A stretch of DNA of 64,000 nucleotides from Neurospora intermedia (GCA_037102815.1 BTPP01000005.1:3100001-3164000), one strand, 5' to 3'. Shown: positions 1-10,904, numbered from the stretch's first letter. Notes: generated by a model from the letters alone, not told the origin. A program made the numbers and translations.

Positions 1-260
1 GACCCAGTGTATTCTAGCGCGGACTGTCGTCGACACTGTCCACGAGTTGACCAATAAGAAGGTAGCGGGGCAAAACGCCCTGACCAGTTGTAGGTCCGTG
101 CCACGCATTAAGCCAATAAGAGCACAGGAAACTATTGCACGAAGACCTGACTGTAGACGAACCGTCCTTCAATAGGCCGCTCCGGTGGATGTGGGTCCCT
201 GACCCCCAGACTGTGAAAGTCATCCACCTCCTCTGCATAGTTGAAGCACGCTTCAAAAAT
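1..260. repeat. Dispersed repeat R1, copy 1
   Basis: This GC-balanced stretch matches 22,264-22,524 along its whole length, with scattered substitutions and small indels. It keeps CpA and TpG, so it is little affected by RIP, unlike its neighbours. Both copies end in the same 16-bp hairpin, TTGAAGC-AC-GCTTCAA (241-256 here), followed by AAAAT, after which the two flanks differ. The left end is cut by the window edge. The open frame on the minus strand (14-256) is probably incidental. A solo LTR, a Helitron-like end or a subtelomeric repeat are all possible. Confidence 0.7.
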
Positions 261-355
261 CCGAAGGGTATTAGAACTTCCGATAGGAATTTAGCCGGAC
301 TTTAGAAATTTCCAGCCTAGGAAGGCCGTATATACCCTACTTATATATTAATAAT

Positions 356-1537
356 GAGACTTACTCGGCGGGCAGTGTCTATTTACTCCACGGGCAGTGT
401 CACTGCCCGTATAGCGACTCTATATAAGGTTCCCTCCGCGGGCAGTGCTATATAGTAATCTTTAACCTTAAATAGTCTGTACTTCAAAACTCTATGGTCA
501 ATACTATTATTATAGAATTCTTAAGTAATAGGTAGTAAGTTAAAAGTAGCCTCTTAGTAGCTATAGTATAAATAATAGTTAGTATAAACTTATAATATAT
601 ATTTTTATTAGAAGTATAGTATAGACTAGATTTACCTATAAGTTCGATAGCTAATATACTCTTGAAAAGAAAAAGGTTAATAGGTAGTTTAAAGCGTTGC
701 AACGAGTATACTAATACTACTTTTATCTAATTATAAGTATTTTTAATAGGATTATTATATTTTATTATATTAGTTAATAGTTATTACAAAGAAATAATAT
801 AATTAGGCGTTTACTCCGCGGGCACCCGGGTCGTCTTACACGGGCACCCAACCTTATTGGGGCACCCACGCGGGTTAGGGTTTAGTATGTAGATTGATTC
901 TTACAGCCGATTAATACAGTTATACCGTAAGCGTACAGCTACATTTCCGTACCGACAGTGCCAAGCTCAATCAGCTGGTGGAACCCCTATTTACTTATCT
1001 CTGCACAACCCCCCCCCCCCCCCCCCCCCCCCCGGAATTTGGTAATTTTGAATATGTTTTTTCAACCTTCCAAAGCTACAAATACTAGACTAGGCTGAAA
1101 TCGACCGTTCGGGTATAGGTATTGAGGACCTACTTTAATTAACAAGACTACGTCTACCAACTTTCTAAAGACTTACTATGTATCACTACTTTTCTAAGTG
1201 TAGCTGTAATACTTTGGAATTTACCATGTAAATGATATTTTACCTCAAAATTACATGCCAAGAATCGAAATATGGGTGCCCGTATAAGGTTGGGTGCCCG
1301 TGTAAGACGACCCGGGTGCCCGCGGAGTAAATGCCTATAATTAATATTACTTCTACAACCTTTTATAATAGTTATATTTTACTAACAGTATTACTCAGTG
1401 TACCCGTATAGGGGATTTACTAATAATAGAAATTGCTATATAGTACTGCCCGCAGAGGGAACCCCATATAGAGTCGCTATACGGGCAGTGTCACACTGCC
1501 CGCGGAGAAAAGTGACACTGCCCGCCGAGCAAGTCTC
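356..1537. mobile_element. MITE-B, non-autonomous inverted-repeat transposon
   Basis: The element starts GAGACTTACTCGGCGGGCAG and ends with its near-exact inverted complement; the similarity runs on as GGCAGTG-rich blocks for roughly 100 bp at each end. It is flanked by an 8-bp direct repeat TTAATAAT (348-355 and 1,538-1,545). Both features fit the Mutator (MULE) superfamily. There is no transposase frame inside. It carries MITE-A1 at 806-1,335 and interrupts the Gypsy fragment. Confidence 0.85.
806..1335. mobile_element. MITE-A1, nested in MITE-B
   Basis: A 530-bp element whose roughly 50-bp terminal inverted repeats begin GGCGTTTACTCCGCGGGCAC, flanked by an 8-bp duplication TATAATTA (798-805 and 1,336-1,343). 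Its left inner part resembles the left end of the MULE at 35,232 (the motif GGGTTAGGGTTTA, then the AGACTAG and GGCTGAAATCGACCG blocks). It therefore looks like an internal-deletion derivative of that MULE. It contains an uninterrupted run of 25 C (1,009-1,033). Confidence 0.9.
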
Positions 1538-1969
1538 TTAATAATAGCGAATCTTATTAAAAGTATATATACTACGTATCGTTATTATAAGGATAGGTCT
1601 TATAATAAGGTTAGTAGGACGGTAATTTTTACGGATAAATAGAATTAAATATTATAGGGTATTTCAAAACTTTACAGGGAGTTCGTGGTGCCCAGCGTAA
1701 TAGCTACTACATAGTTCGGGGGTAATATAGAATCGGCGCTAACGTTCATATAAATAATAAATATTGAAGTAATAAATAGGATTTTCCTAGGGAGATATAC
1801 TCGAGTGCCGGCCGTTGATTATTTATTTAATTGTTTTCTATCATAAAAACCCGGGTAGTAAAGTATTAAGAATATTCGAAAGTACTAGGGTTATTGGAAC
1901 GTTAGGATTCTTTATCTTTATTATATATAGTATTTCTAACTATTTTTCAAAGGGGGAGGTAGGAAGTAA

Positions 1970-2291
1970 TATTATAGGGCTGGCGCCCAGGGATATATAT
2001 TTACCTGGCGTATAAGCCAGGCGTACCCTCTAATTGGGTATACGGGCTAATCGGCTGCCGTTAGCCGTCTTAGCGCTAAATACACTACGTACTATTAAGT
2101 ACATCCCTCGGGAGCCGTACGGGCTATATTTCTAGCCTTAGCATTTTTAGCACCTTCGATACCCACTGTATTTCGTATATTTAGTTAGAAGCTCTATGCC
2201 TTACTAGTATAGACCTCCCTCTTCCTCTTTGTCGATTATTTTAAGCTCTTTATAAGGCCTACCTGCGTGTATACCTCCTAGATCCCTTACA
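1970..2291 (+). repeat. LTR of the Gypsy 3' fragment
   Basis: About 322 bp, aligned throughout with the two 326-bp LTRs at 5,467-5,792 and 7,376-7,701. It ends in the same GATCCCTTACA. The expected TG start has become TA by RIP. The following five bases (GATAT) would be the target duplication, but its partner is not in the window. Confidence 0.8.
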
Positions 2292-2439
2292 GATATTAGG
2301 TGTTATCCAGCTGACAAACCCACTTTTAGTAGATTTCTGGGTATGGGAAGGTTTGGGGTGGGTGTATCGAAGCTTTCTCTTCTCTTTTGTATTCTTCTTT
2401 CCTAATTAACCTCTACTCCTAATTATTAATCCATAAACT

Positions 2440-2972
2440 ATAACCTCTATTTGTATTACCGGCAAATTTTAACTTAATATTCTTATCTGCTTTTATAACA
2501 ACTATAATACTATTCAGTCCATGATCATTATTATAATATTCAATAGTTTGGCCGGATGATGTTACGAATTGAAAGCCTTCGTCCACGCCGTCCATTGTTT
2601 CACTAAATATATATATAATTGTTTACCGTAATATAATTCTTTAAATAATGTTAATAGTTATCCCTATACCCTATACTATAATATTCTTACCTTTTAATAG
2701 AAGGAATAGTATAGATTATATATAAAGAACGTCTTCTATAGTCGCACTTCTTCCGGCCTTAATAGTAGCGGCGCGATGATTTCGTCTGTATTAATTCTAG
2801 TTCTAGCGGTAGCGCGATTACTCCCACGTGCGTTATATCCGGTCCTAGTAGTAGTAGTACTCCTACTTATACCCGTGCAGCCTCCGGCTCTAGTAGTGGT
2901 AGTACTACCCTTAGCAGCCATATAGCTTTCAATACCCCCGGCCGCCCTATTATAAACGAAGACTGGGTTTAG
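2440..2972 (+). pseudogene. Degenerate gene homologous to the LINE antisense frame
   Basis: Read on the plus strand, this stretch is colinear at protein level with the antisense frame in the 3' region of the LINEs (compare 15,690-16,086 and 50,800-51,429). Matching blocks in order are an ICITGK / YTYTYK segment, a YNTIQSMI / DARNAIWAI segment, KAFVHAVHCFTKYIYN against DAFVRTANDFTNRIHT, YRLYIKNVFYSR against YKLVVKDVYYSR, a Ser/Thr/Gly-rich tail, and NTPGRPIINEDWV then TAG. The last 62 codons are open; upstream there are several stops and one apparent frame change. It has no LINE tail or ORF2 next to it. The function is unknown. It could be the host-side relative of a captured gene or the remnant of a diverged LINE. 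Confidence 0.6.
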
Positions 2973-3817
2973 TAGCGGGTAGAAAGTTGGTAGTTATTAT
3001 TTATTTTTAGTAAATTTAAATATTCAACTATAGGGAAAAGTATTATAGTCTCTTCAAATTCTATATCTTTAAGGTCGGTATTGTAATAAAGAGTATAATT
3101 ATGGTAATCCCTCCCCGCACCCACCCTATTCCCTACAGGTACCTAGTCCCACCCAGAAAAGTAGGACGACAGCTAAACAATACCTGACATTAAAAACCCC
3201 GTTTTTACCTACTATATTTTGACTTTCAAATACACGTAACATCCTCCTAACTTAATTGTTTCTTTTACTCTTTTTCATACGGCTATTTGCACCACATTTA
3301 TATTACTCATTTACAGCCATTTATACGTCGCATACCAATACCTCTATATATAACACTACTCCAACGTATATAATCGCACTCAAATTGACTAATTTTCATT
3401 GCTTTTAATCGCTAATAATTGATTTAAATACCCCGTAACGCTTATTTGACTATACAACCGATTGCGCAACGTCGCTATCGCGATTCAAATACTTTATTAA
3501 TTACCTTGGCTAGCGAGGCCTCCTTTAACTATAATATTAAATAGGAGGTACCTACTAACGACCCAATCTTTAACCTCCCTCTTTAACCCTCGCTGGATTA
3601 TGCTATTCTTAAAATTATTGAAATATACTATTATTACTGCTTTAGTGTTATAATTTAGCGAAATTAAAAATATGATAACCTTAGAATTCTAGAGACCTAT
3701 AGTAAACGATAGGAAATAATTATACAATATAACTACGCCGAACATTAAGAGTACTCTGACGATAATTCCTATAAAAAGCAACGGACTAAATTACGAAAAA
3801 TCGTACGCGGTTGTTCT
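2973..3817. other. AT-rich DNA with no recognised gene
   Basis: No frame longer than about 60 codons looks coding and no repeat boundary is visible. CpA is better kept here than in the flanking elements, so this may be single-copy DNA only weakly touched by RIP. It ends at the target site of MITE-A2. Confidence 0.5.
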
Positions 3818-3825
3818 TTCCGGAT

Positions 3826-4365
3826 GGCATTTACTCTGGGGGCACCCGGGCTGTCTTACACGGGCACCCAACCTCATTGGGGCACCCATATTTCAATCCT
3901 TGGCATGTAATTTTGGAATAAAATATTTTTTACACGGTAAATTCCAGGGTAGTACATTAATGTCGAAGAACGCCGGTAATAGCCAATAATATAGGTTTAT
4001 AGAAGAAAGTTGAAGAATAGTCTTAGTGACTAATGCGATTGACTTCACGTGTGTGCGGTCGAGTTCAATTTGTTCTAGTGTCTATAGAGGTAGCTAAAGA
4101 AGATTGTAAGTAATAGTCAAAATTACCAAATCTAAGCCAGGCCAGGGGGGGGGGAGGGGGGGTTGTACACCGATGAGTAGATGGGGTTCCACTAGTCAAA
4201 TAGGCTTGGCACTGTCTGTACGGAATTGCGGCTGTACGATCATTGTCTGGCTTTATTAAACGCCTGAAAAAAATCAATAGACACGTTAAACCCTAACCCG
4301 CGCGGGTGCCCCAATAAGGTTGGGTGCCCGCGTAAGACGACCCGGGTGCCCCCAGAGTAAACGCC
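3826..4365. mobile_element. MITE-A2
   Basis: A 540-bp element with the same terminal inverted repeats as MITE-A1 (GGCATTTACTCTGGGGGCAC at the left end), in the opposite orientation: the CTAACCCGCGCGGG block that lies at the left of A1 is at the right here. It is flanked by an 8-bp duplication TTCCGGAT (3,818-3,825 and 4,366-4,373). A G-rich run at about 4,145-4,163 corresponds to the C-run of A1 on the other strand. Confidence 0.92.
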
Positions 4366-4373
4366 TTCCGGAT

Positions 4374-5354
4374 AGTATTATTAAATTTAAAAGTTCATGA
4401 TTATAATTGGACCATTACAACGATAGACCGTATATATTATAGGTACCCCCCTTCTTAAGATCTTTCTATACATATAATATTTCGAAGTTGGGGCACTAAT
4501 ATTGACACGTAGGAGGATTTTATAAGTCTTTTTGATTAAGAGGATCTACTAACACAGTCTATCTATACTACCGTTCGATAGTACTATCCTAAGTTTCATC
4601 TTATATAAAGATTTCGAAAATATATAATAAATACTACGGTCTGATAATAGGGATAAGTATATAGATACTTAAACCTTTATTAAGAAGTTTGATAATAATA
4701 AGTCTATTAGGTTTAAAAAATTTGAGTTTAAAAAATAGAGACGAGGAGGAGGAGGAGGAGGGAATTTTACTACGTTACACTCTCTAATTAACCTGCGCCT
4801 AAAAGAGCATATAGATGAAATACACTTATACTTTATTACTCAATACTATACATAAGACTGTTACCGGATATGTACGATTAGCTATAGAGTAGGGTGCTGG
4901 GCTGGCATGCAGCTCAATTGAGCCATGCCCAGTCCGGTACCACGGCCAGGGCCGATTTCTTTAGCTGGCTAGACCAAAAAGCGTGCATGGCTAGTCCCCC
5001 CCACACATATCGCTGAGTAAGCCCAGCCAGCCGCCCAGCCGCCCAGCCAGCGTATATACACACAATTGAGGCATCGCTGCCCAACGCGCGCGTACACTCT
5101 GTTAGCGATTGTTAGCCGTTGGTAATTGGATAAAGGTATCGCGAGATCTTACTCTAGCGTTAAGCGATTTTTTATAACGATTATCTAGTATCTTTACAAT
5201 TGTTTAGTATAATACAGCGTTGTGCTATATCTCCCGTACCTACTAGCTATACCTTCCCTACCAGCTATACCTCCCGTACTAGCTATACCCGTACTAGTTA
5301 TACCTCTATCCCTTCGATTACCTATAGTAAGTTGACCTCCCAACCGACTATAAC
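4374..5354. other. Unassigned flank left of the LINE
   Basis: No gene recognised. Two textures stand out: a GAG-rich microsatellite near 4,741-4,761, and a GC-balanced island with CpA and TpG preserved at about 4,885-5,110, which includes repeated CCCAGCCAGCCG units. A short imperfect direct repeat of the type CCGTACTAGCTATACC fills about 5,225-5,310. The stretch ends at the LINE target duplication, so before that insertion it was continuous with 12,711 onward, where a MULE transposase lies. No MULE end was found in it. Confidence 0.4.
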
Positions 5355-5368
5355 GATTAGTGCTAATA

Positions 5369-5466
5369 CTCCTTAAATTTATCGAGGTCGGACCCCCGGC
5401 GGGAAACCTAGTCGCAGTCGGGGACTACAATTTCCACCATCCCGATTGGGATCTAGAGAATAGGAC
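5369..5466 (+). pseudogene. LINE ORF2 endonuclease fragment (left of Gypsy insertion)
   Basis: The frame GNLVAVGDYNFHHPDWDLEN is open here and carries the GDxN-HHPxW signature of the apurinic endonuclease-like domain of LINE ORF2, which nicks target DNA. The matching region in copy G lies near 54,700-54,770 on the minus strand and is much more mutated. The frame is interrupted by the Gypsy insertion at 5,467 and resumes at 7,707. Confidence 0.8.
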
Positions 5467-5792
5467 TGTCACGGGGCTGGCGCCTAGAGGTAATGCCTGG
5501 CTTAACTGGGTGTAAGCCAGGCGCGCCTTCTGATTGGGTGTATCGGTCGGTCGGCTGTCGGCAGCCGTCTTAGCACCGGATGCACTACGTACCATTGGGT
5601 GCATCCCTCGGGGCGCCGCACGGGCCACATTTCTAGCCTTGGTATTTCTAGTACCTTCGATGCCTACCGTATTTCGTATATTTAGCTGGAAGCTCTGTAC
5701 TTTACTAGTATAGACCTCCCTCTTCCTCTTTGTTAATTATTTTAAGCTTTTTATAAGGCCTACTTGCGTATATACTTCGTAGATCCCTTATA
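5467..5792 (+). repeat. 5' LTR of the gag-only Gypsy
   Basis: 326 bp, starting TGTCACGGGG and ending CCCTTATA. It is aligned end to end with 7,376-7,701. Its outer (left) part keeps CpA and TpG, whereas its inner (right) part is rich in TpA. Confidence 0.9.
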
Positions 5793-5879
5793 TTATAATC
5801 GACCCTCTTCTTAACCCTCTAGCTCCCTTAAGCGGTCTCTAGTATACCCGCCGCTACCGTTCTCTCTAGCTATTAAAGA

Positions 5880-6830
5880 GTACTCTAGCTATTAACCTTT
5901 TTTTTACTATGGCTTTGATTCTTTGGGCTTAGAATATTAGTGAGTATTAATAGTAGTTCGCTATAGTTATTTAAGTTTTAATTAACGAATTGGCTACTTT
6001 TAAGGCCTCTAGTATACTTGGGGAGAGCTCTAGTATTAAGCCTATTCTTCCTTATTTCGATAAATTTACGGGGGATAAGAAGGAGTTCGATACGTAGATT
6101 TATATAATTGAAGTGAAATTGTATATTAACGGCCGTACTATTAGCGATTTAGAAGCCTAGTTCTACTATTTCTATTCTAGCCTTTCGCCCGCCGTCCGCC
6201 GGACTCTCTTCTCCTTTATATAGTTTCTAGTAAACCGGACCCCGGCCGGACTTCTTGAAAAGTTCCGGGTTAATTATAACGAAGTTAATTAAAATAAGAA
6301 AGTTAGTTTCGAGCTCTTTACTTTGCAATAGAAGTTTCGAGAATCTATATCCTACTTCCTTATCCGTTTTAAAGAAGTTTTATACCGAGCTAAAATTAAT
6401 ATGTAGTTAGATTAAGCTATTATTAATTTATTAATATCCTCCTTAAACGACGAGTAGTTCGGGCGCCTCCGTAAACGACCGGAAGCTCCAAACTCCTATC
6501 CGGAATTTTACGCCTTTTTGAAACGCTTTAACGGTAATAATTTTCTTAGGGGGAGTAGTATAGGGTATTCGAACTCTAGTACCGCCGTTTATATTAATAA
6601 AGGGGAACTAATAGATATTATTACTACCCGGATTAGTAGTTTTAATAATTATAATAATAATTTAACGGAGGTATAACGGAAGAAGTAGAAGAAGAAGGGT
6701 ACTTATATAGCGTACGGCTTATTTTCCTATTAGGCTAAGGATTATAAGAAGGTTGAGATCTAATATATCCGAATTATTCTAGAATTAGAAGGGGGCCTAG
6801 AGGAAAATAATAAAATTTATAATAATAATG
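5880..6830 (+). pseudogene. Gag remnant of the short Gypsy (fossil)
   Basis: One plus-strand frame across most of this stretch resembles fungal Ty3/Gypsy capsid proteins, with segments such as PYFDKFTGDKKEFD near the start and a conserved FLIRFKEVLYRAK-type block in the middle, followed by a basic, Asn-rich end. Gag forms the particle of these elements. The frame is broken in many places. No pol follows. Confidence 0.7.
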
Positions 6831-7375
6831 AGTAGTAAGGTAAGGATATTAGCCTAATAAGACCCGAAAGGTAAATTCTAGAGTTTTATTAGCCGGCGGG
6901 GTTCTAGAGATGCCCGGGAAGGCCGCACGTACCCTATTAGCGCGTAAGGTAGTAGTAAGTCTTATTAAAAATATATATACTATGTACTATTATTATTAGG
7001 GATGGGGAATAGTAGGATAGTAATCTTTATAGTTAGATAGAATTAGATATTATAAGGCTAGGGATTAGAAATGTCCGGCCCGGTACGGTAGCTACCGTAC
7101 AATCCGGGGGTATAACCGGCACTAGCGTATACGTAAATAATAGGTATTAAGGTAATAAATAGGACTTTCCTAGGGAGATTTGTTTATTAACTATCGTTAA
7201 TTATTTACTTAATCGTTTTCTCTTATAAAAACCCGGGCAGTAAGGCGTTAGGAGTATTCGGGAGCATACAAGGTTATTGGAGCGCTAGGGGGCTGGAACG
7301 CCATCTAGCTTATTGGAGGATTCTTCGTATATATAGCATTTCTAGCCATTTTTCGAAGGGAGAGGTAGGAAGTAA

Positions 7376-7701
7376 TATTACAGGGCTGGCGCCCAGAGGT
7401 AATACTTAGCTTAATTGGGTATAAGCTAGACGCGCCTTCTAATTAGGTATATCAGTCGGTCGGCTATCGGCAGCCGTCTTAGCACCGGATGCACTACGTA
7501 CTATTAGGTATATCCCTCGGGGCGCCGCACGGGCCACATTTCTAGCCTTAGCATTTCTAGCACCTTCGATGCCCACCGCATTTCGTATATTTAGCTGGAA
7601 GCTCTATGCCTTACTGGCACAGACCTCCCTCTTCCTCTTTGTCGATTATTTCAAGCTCTTTACAAGGCCTACCTGCGTGTATACCTCGTAGATCCCTTAC
7701 A
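7376..7701 (+). repeat. 3' LTR of the gag-only Gypsy
   Basis: 326 bp, ending CCCTTACA. The inner (left) part is mutated by RIP (TATTACAGGG where the 5' LTR has TGTCACGGGG), and the outer (right) part is nearly clean, a mirror image of the 5' LTR. Confidence 0.9.
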
Positions 7702-7706
7702 AGGAC

Positions 7707-10700
7707 CAACCCAAGGGCCGCTCGCCTCCTTACATAGGTACAATGCTAGAGACTTAGTCTACTCACCCCCCGCAATAAACTAATAAGGTTCGGGAATACA
7801 ATATAAAGAGAGAGGAATAGGATAATTAATTATATATAGCTATTACCCGGGGTTGAAGCCGAATATTAGGGAGTGTAAAGATGCGAGTAAACCGGCTTGG
7901 ACTATTACCTTTAAGAAATTTAAATCTAAATAGGAAGAAAAAATAAAAAAGTGGAAGAGGAAGGAGGATATAATTAGAGTCTTATAAATATAGTAAAGGT
8001 GAAGGAGGCGTTGGAAAAACGGATATCGGTCCTAGAAAGGATTAATATAATAGAGGATTTTGAGCTCGCTTTTTATAAGCTCGATAGGGAATTTATAAAT
8101 ATTATAGAGGAATTTGTTTTATACTGGAAGAAAGGTTGAGGGAAGAGAGTAAATTAGTAAATATTAGGATATAAAATAGTAATAAAAGAAGTATAGAGGA
8201 TATATTAGGAGTAGTTTAAATATTAAATAATATTGAACTAGAGGAAATTTATTAAAACTATAATAAAAAAGAAAAGAATAATTATAAAAGTTTAATAAGC
8301 TATATAATGTAATAGCGTTATTAAAATTTCGAAAAATTTAAATCGATTTTAGCCCTTAGAATAATAGGTTTATAATTGAAGTTACCGATTAATAAACCTG
8401 CCTAAACTACTAAACTTTTAAATTTATAAGGGGATAATAGAAATTAGAAACTATAGTAGTAAGGCCGAGATTTTCGCCAATTATTTCTTCCTAAAGGTAA
8501 AGGTTCTAACGGATTACTTACTGGATTGGATTAAACCGCTAAATAATATTAAACCAATAATTATTAATAAATTAATCGATAAGGAGGATATTTAGGACGT
8601 ACTCTCCCAAATAGTATTTAATAAAGCCTCCGGGATCGATTAATATTTAAATAGGTTTCTAAAATTATATAAATAATTATTCCGGCAAATTATAGTATAT
8701 TTAATATCCGTTAACTTCCGGCTCGAATATTTCTTATAGTAATTTAAAAATATAAAAGTAATTATCCTTAAAAAACCTAGGAAGAGCGCCGTCTAATAGA
8801 GGTTAGCGGGCGTATAGAGGTTAATATTACTATTTAATAATATAGGAAAAATCCTTAAAATACTTATAGTAAAAAGGTTTATATAGGTAGCCGAAGAGTT
8901 TAACCTCCTACTAGAGGGTTAAATAAGTAACCGGATAAGCCGTTTCATAGAATTTACAATCCGGGTAGTTACTAATATAATATATACGGTTTAAAAGTTT
9001 AGGGCTGTAATATCCTTTATATTCCTAAATTTAAAGGGAGCGTTCAATGGAATTAATTATAAATAGCTTCTATATACCCTATAAGAAATATAATTCCCAA
9101 TATAAATTATTTAGTAAATAACGAACTTTATTATTAGAAGAAGAGGATTTCTCTCTTTCAACGACGAAACCTCCCGCCCCTATATAATTATTATTAAAGT
9201 AATATAAAGCTCCCCCCTCTCCCCTATTTTATTTATTCTCTTTATTACCCTACTATACTAGAAATTAATAATAATCCCGAATATAATTATAATTAATTTC
9301 GCTAATAATATTAATATTATAATAATAGCCTATATTACCAAAGAAAACTATTGGACGCTATAAATAGTATAGAAGGTATATTTAAAATAAATAGGGGTAA
9401 AAAATATAAAATTCGAAGTAATTAAAATAGAATTAATATACTTTATACGAACGAAGGTATTAAGGACGGAAACTCTCTAATTTAAGGAAATAGTACTTTA
9501 ACTAACGGAATCGATATAATTCCTAGGGGTTTGGCTAGACTATAAATTCAATTATAAAGTTTATACGGAAGCGGTAAAAAAGAAAATAATAATATAAACG
9601 AATATATCTATAAAATTAATAATAAAGATATAGGGTTACTCTTTTATTCGGGTAAGGAAAATATATACTAAATATATTTATAGTACTATTATATACGGAA
9701 CTTTAATATTCTATTAACCGACTAAAATTTATAAAAAACTTCGGGGGATAGCTATTAAATTAGCGAAATACCAAACTAAAAATTTAAAAATTATTACCGG
9801 AATATATAAAACTATACCGGTATAAAATTTAAAAATAAAAACCTTTTATCCGCCGCTCAATCTCTATTTCAATAAAAAAGTCCGGGCTTTTAAAAAGAGG
9901 TTCGCCCGGACGGACTAAGCTTGGTTCGTCCGGGGGACTATAATTTAGGTCTCTAATTATATTTAAATATAATAAACTAAAGGTTGGCTACCCGCCGATA
10001 AATTAGAGAACGGTATAATTAAAGCTTAATAAACCGAAATATAAGTACTAACAGAAAAATTATTAGTAATAGTAATTAGCCCCCCCTCGGAATTAAAGAT
10101 TTAATTATTACTACTATTATAAACTCTAAAATTAATAGCCGCTAATAGAAAAGAATAATTAGAGGATATAATGAATTGGGAATAAATATTATACTATAAC
10201 TACTACTTAACGGTAGTAGTAGTAAAATTAGAGCGATAGTATAAATTTACTATTATTAACCTTATTCCTAAATTTAATAGAGAGGCTATCTAATAATATA
10301 TAGTTAGTATAAAGAAAAAGAAGGGAAGACGCTAATAACCGGAAGAAGACGAAGAAGAGCCGTACTTATTAATTAAAGCGAAAAGTTCCCTCCTTATTTA
10401 AGCTAAAATAGAAATTATTAGCCTCCGGGCCTTCCTCTATTAAAGGAAAGTACCGAATATCCTAACTCCTATTTACGCTTATAAATTTAAGAAAGAAATA
10501 TTTACCTATATTATCCTAAATTACCTTAATACGGATACTATCTTCTAATTAAACCTCAAAACTTAACTATTAATAAAGGAAAAACTCTAGAAATACTTAA
10601 ACAATAGAGCTAAAGCCGAAAGAATTCTATTATAAGTGTCACAGGGTTAGCCTGTGTGCCTTGTGCCTGGTGCCAGCGTACAGCAGCTTCTAAGACTGCC

Positions 10701-10904
10701 GTACGCTGTGATCACCGCCGGCAAGCCAGCCATTGCCGGCAGCTGATTGGTCAGAACGCTGCCTGCCGCGGGCCTGTCAGACCCGCCGGCGGTCGCCTTC
10801 ATAAGGCCAGCCTTCCGGGCACTCGGCTGCACTTCTCTTCCTTTCTCCTTCGTGCAATTACGCATAATCACATCTACCATCTACCCTTTGCCCGTGATAA
10901 TAAG
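7707..10904 (+). pseudogene. LINE ORF2: endonuclease end, reverse transcriptase, RNase H (copy C)
   Basis: ORF2 copies the LINE RNA at the nicked target. The end of the endonuclease domain runs to about 7,950. The reverse transcriptase has its catalytic region near 9,020-9,250, with FLNLKGAFNGINY (motif A region), then a SSPLSPILFILF block typical of the Tad1/I group. RNase H and a C-terminal Cys/His region follow at about 10,060-10,630. Numerous in-frame stops make it non-functional. The solo LTR at 10,637 interrupts the last codons. The frames align with the minus-strand copies at 51,460-55,477 and 55,491-58,700. Confidence 0.85.
10637..10899. repeat. Solo LTR inserted in LINE copy C
   Basis: A 263-bp GC-rich block starting TGTCAC and ending GTGATA (GTGACA before one likely C-to-T change), flanked by a 5-bp duplication ATAAG (10,632-10,636 and 10,900-10,904). 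Removing it and one ATAAG restores the LINE sequence seen in the other copies. It is nearly free of RIP inside a saturated LINE, so it is young or was single-copy when RIP acted. No internal element sequence is present. Small open frames on both strands are incidental. Confidence 0.82.

Larger units (their letters stand above)
258..2291 (+). mobile_element. Gypsy-type LTR element, 3' fragment (fossil)
   Basis: Positions 258-355 and 1,546-2,291 match, in order, the 3' internal region and 3' LTR of the gag-only element at 5,467-7,701 (compare about 6,865-7,701). The 5' LTR and gag are missing. The fragment is split by a MITE at 356-1,537. It is broken and heavily mutated by RIP. The MITE insertion shows that the fragment is older than the MITE. 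Confidence 0.75.
5467..7701 (+). mobile_element. Short Gypsy element with gag only (fossil)
   Basis: A complete insertion of 2,235 bp: 326-bp LTRs at both ends and a 5-bp duplication AGGAC (5,462-5,466 and 7,702-7,706). The 1.58-kb interior holds a gag-type frame and a 3' non-coding region, with no protease, reverse transcriptase or integrase. It is broken, with many RIP changes. Because it sits inside LINE copy C it is younger than that LINE. The same 3' region and LTR occur at 258-2,291, so it belongs to a multi-copy family. Confidence 0.88.

Noticed and set aside
14-256. Shared minus-strand open frame in both R1 copies (also 22,299-22,520).
   Set aside because: Only the first 18 codons agree between copies. 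After that small indels shift the frame, which argues against coding constraint.
2736-2921. A 61-codon minus-strand open frame rich in Thr and Arg.
   Set aside because: It is the shadow of the Ser/Thr-rich plus-strand frame, which has colinear homologues and a shared stop position.
4885-5110. A GC-balanced island as a tRNA-like or SINE element.
   Set aside because: No tRNA fold or convincing A/B box was found, and no second copy is visible in the window.
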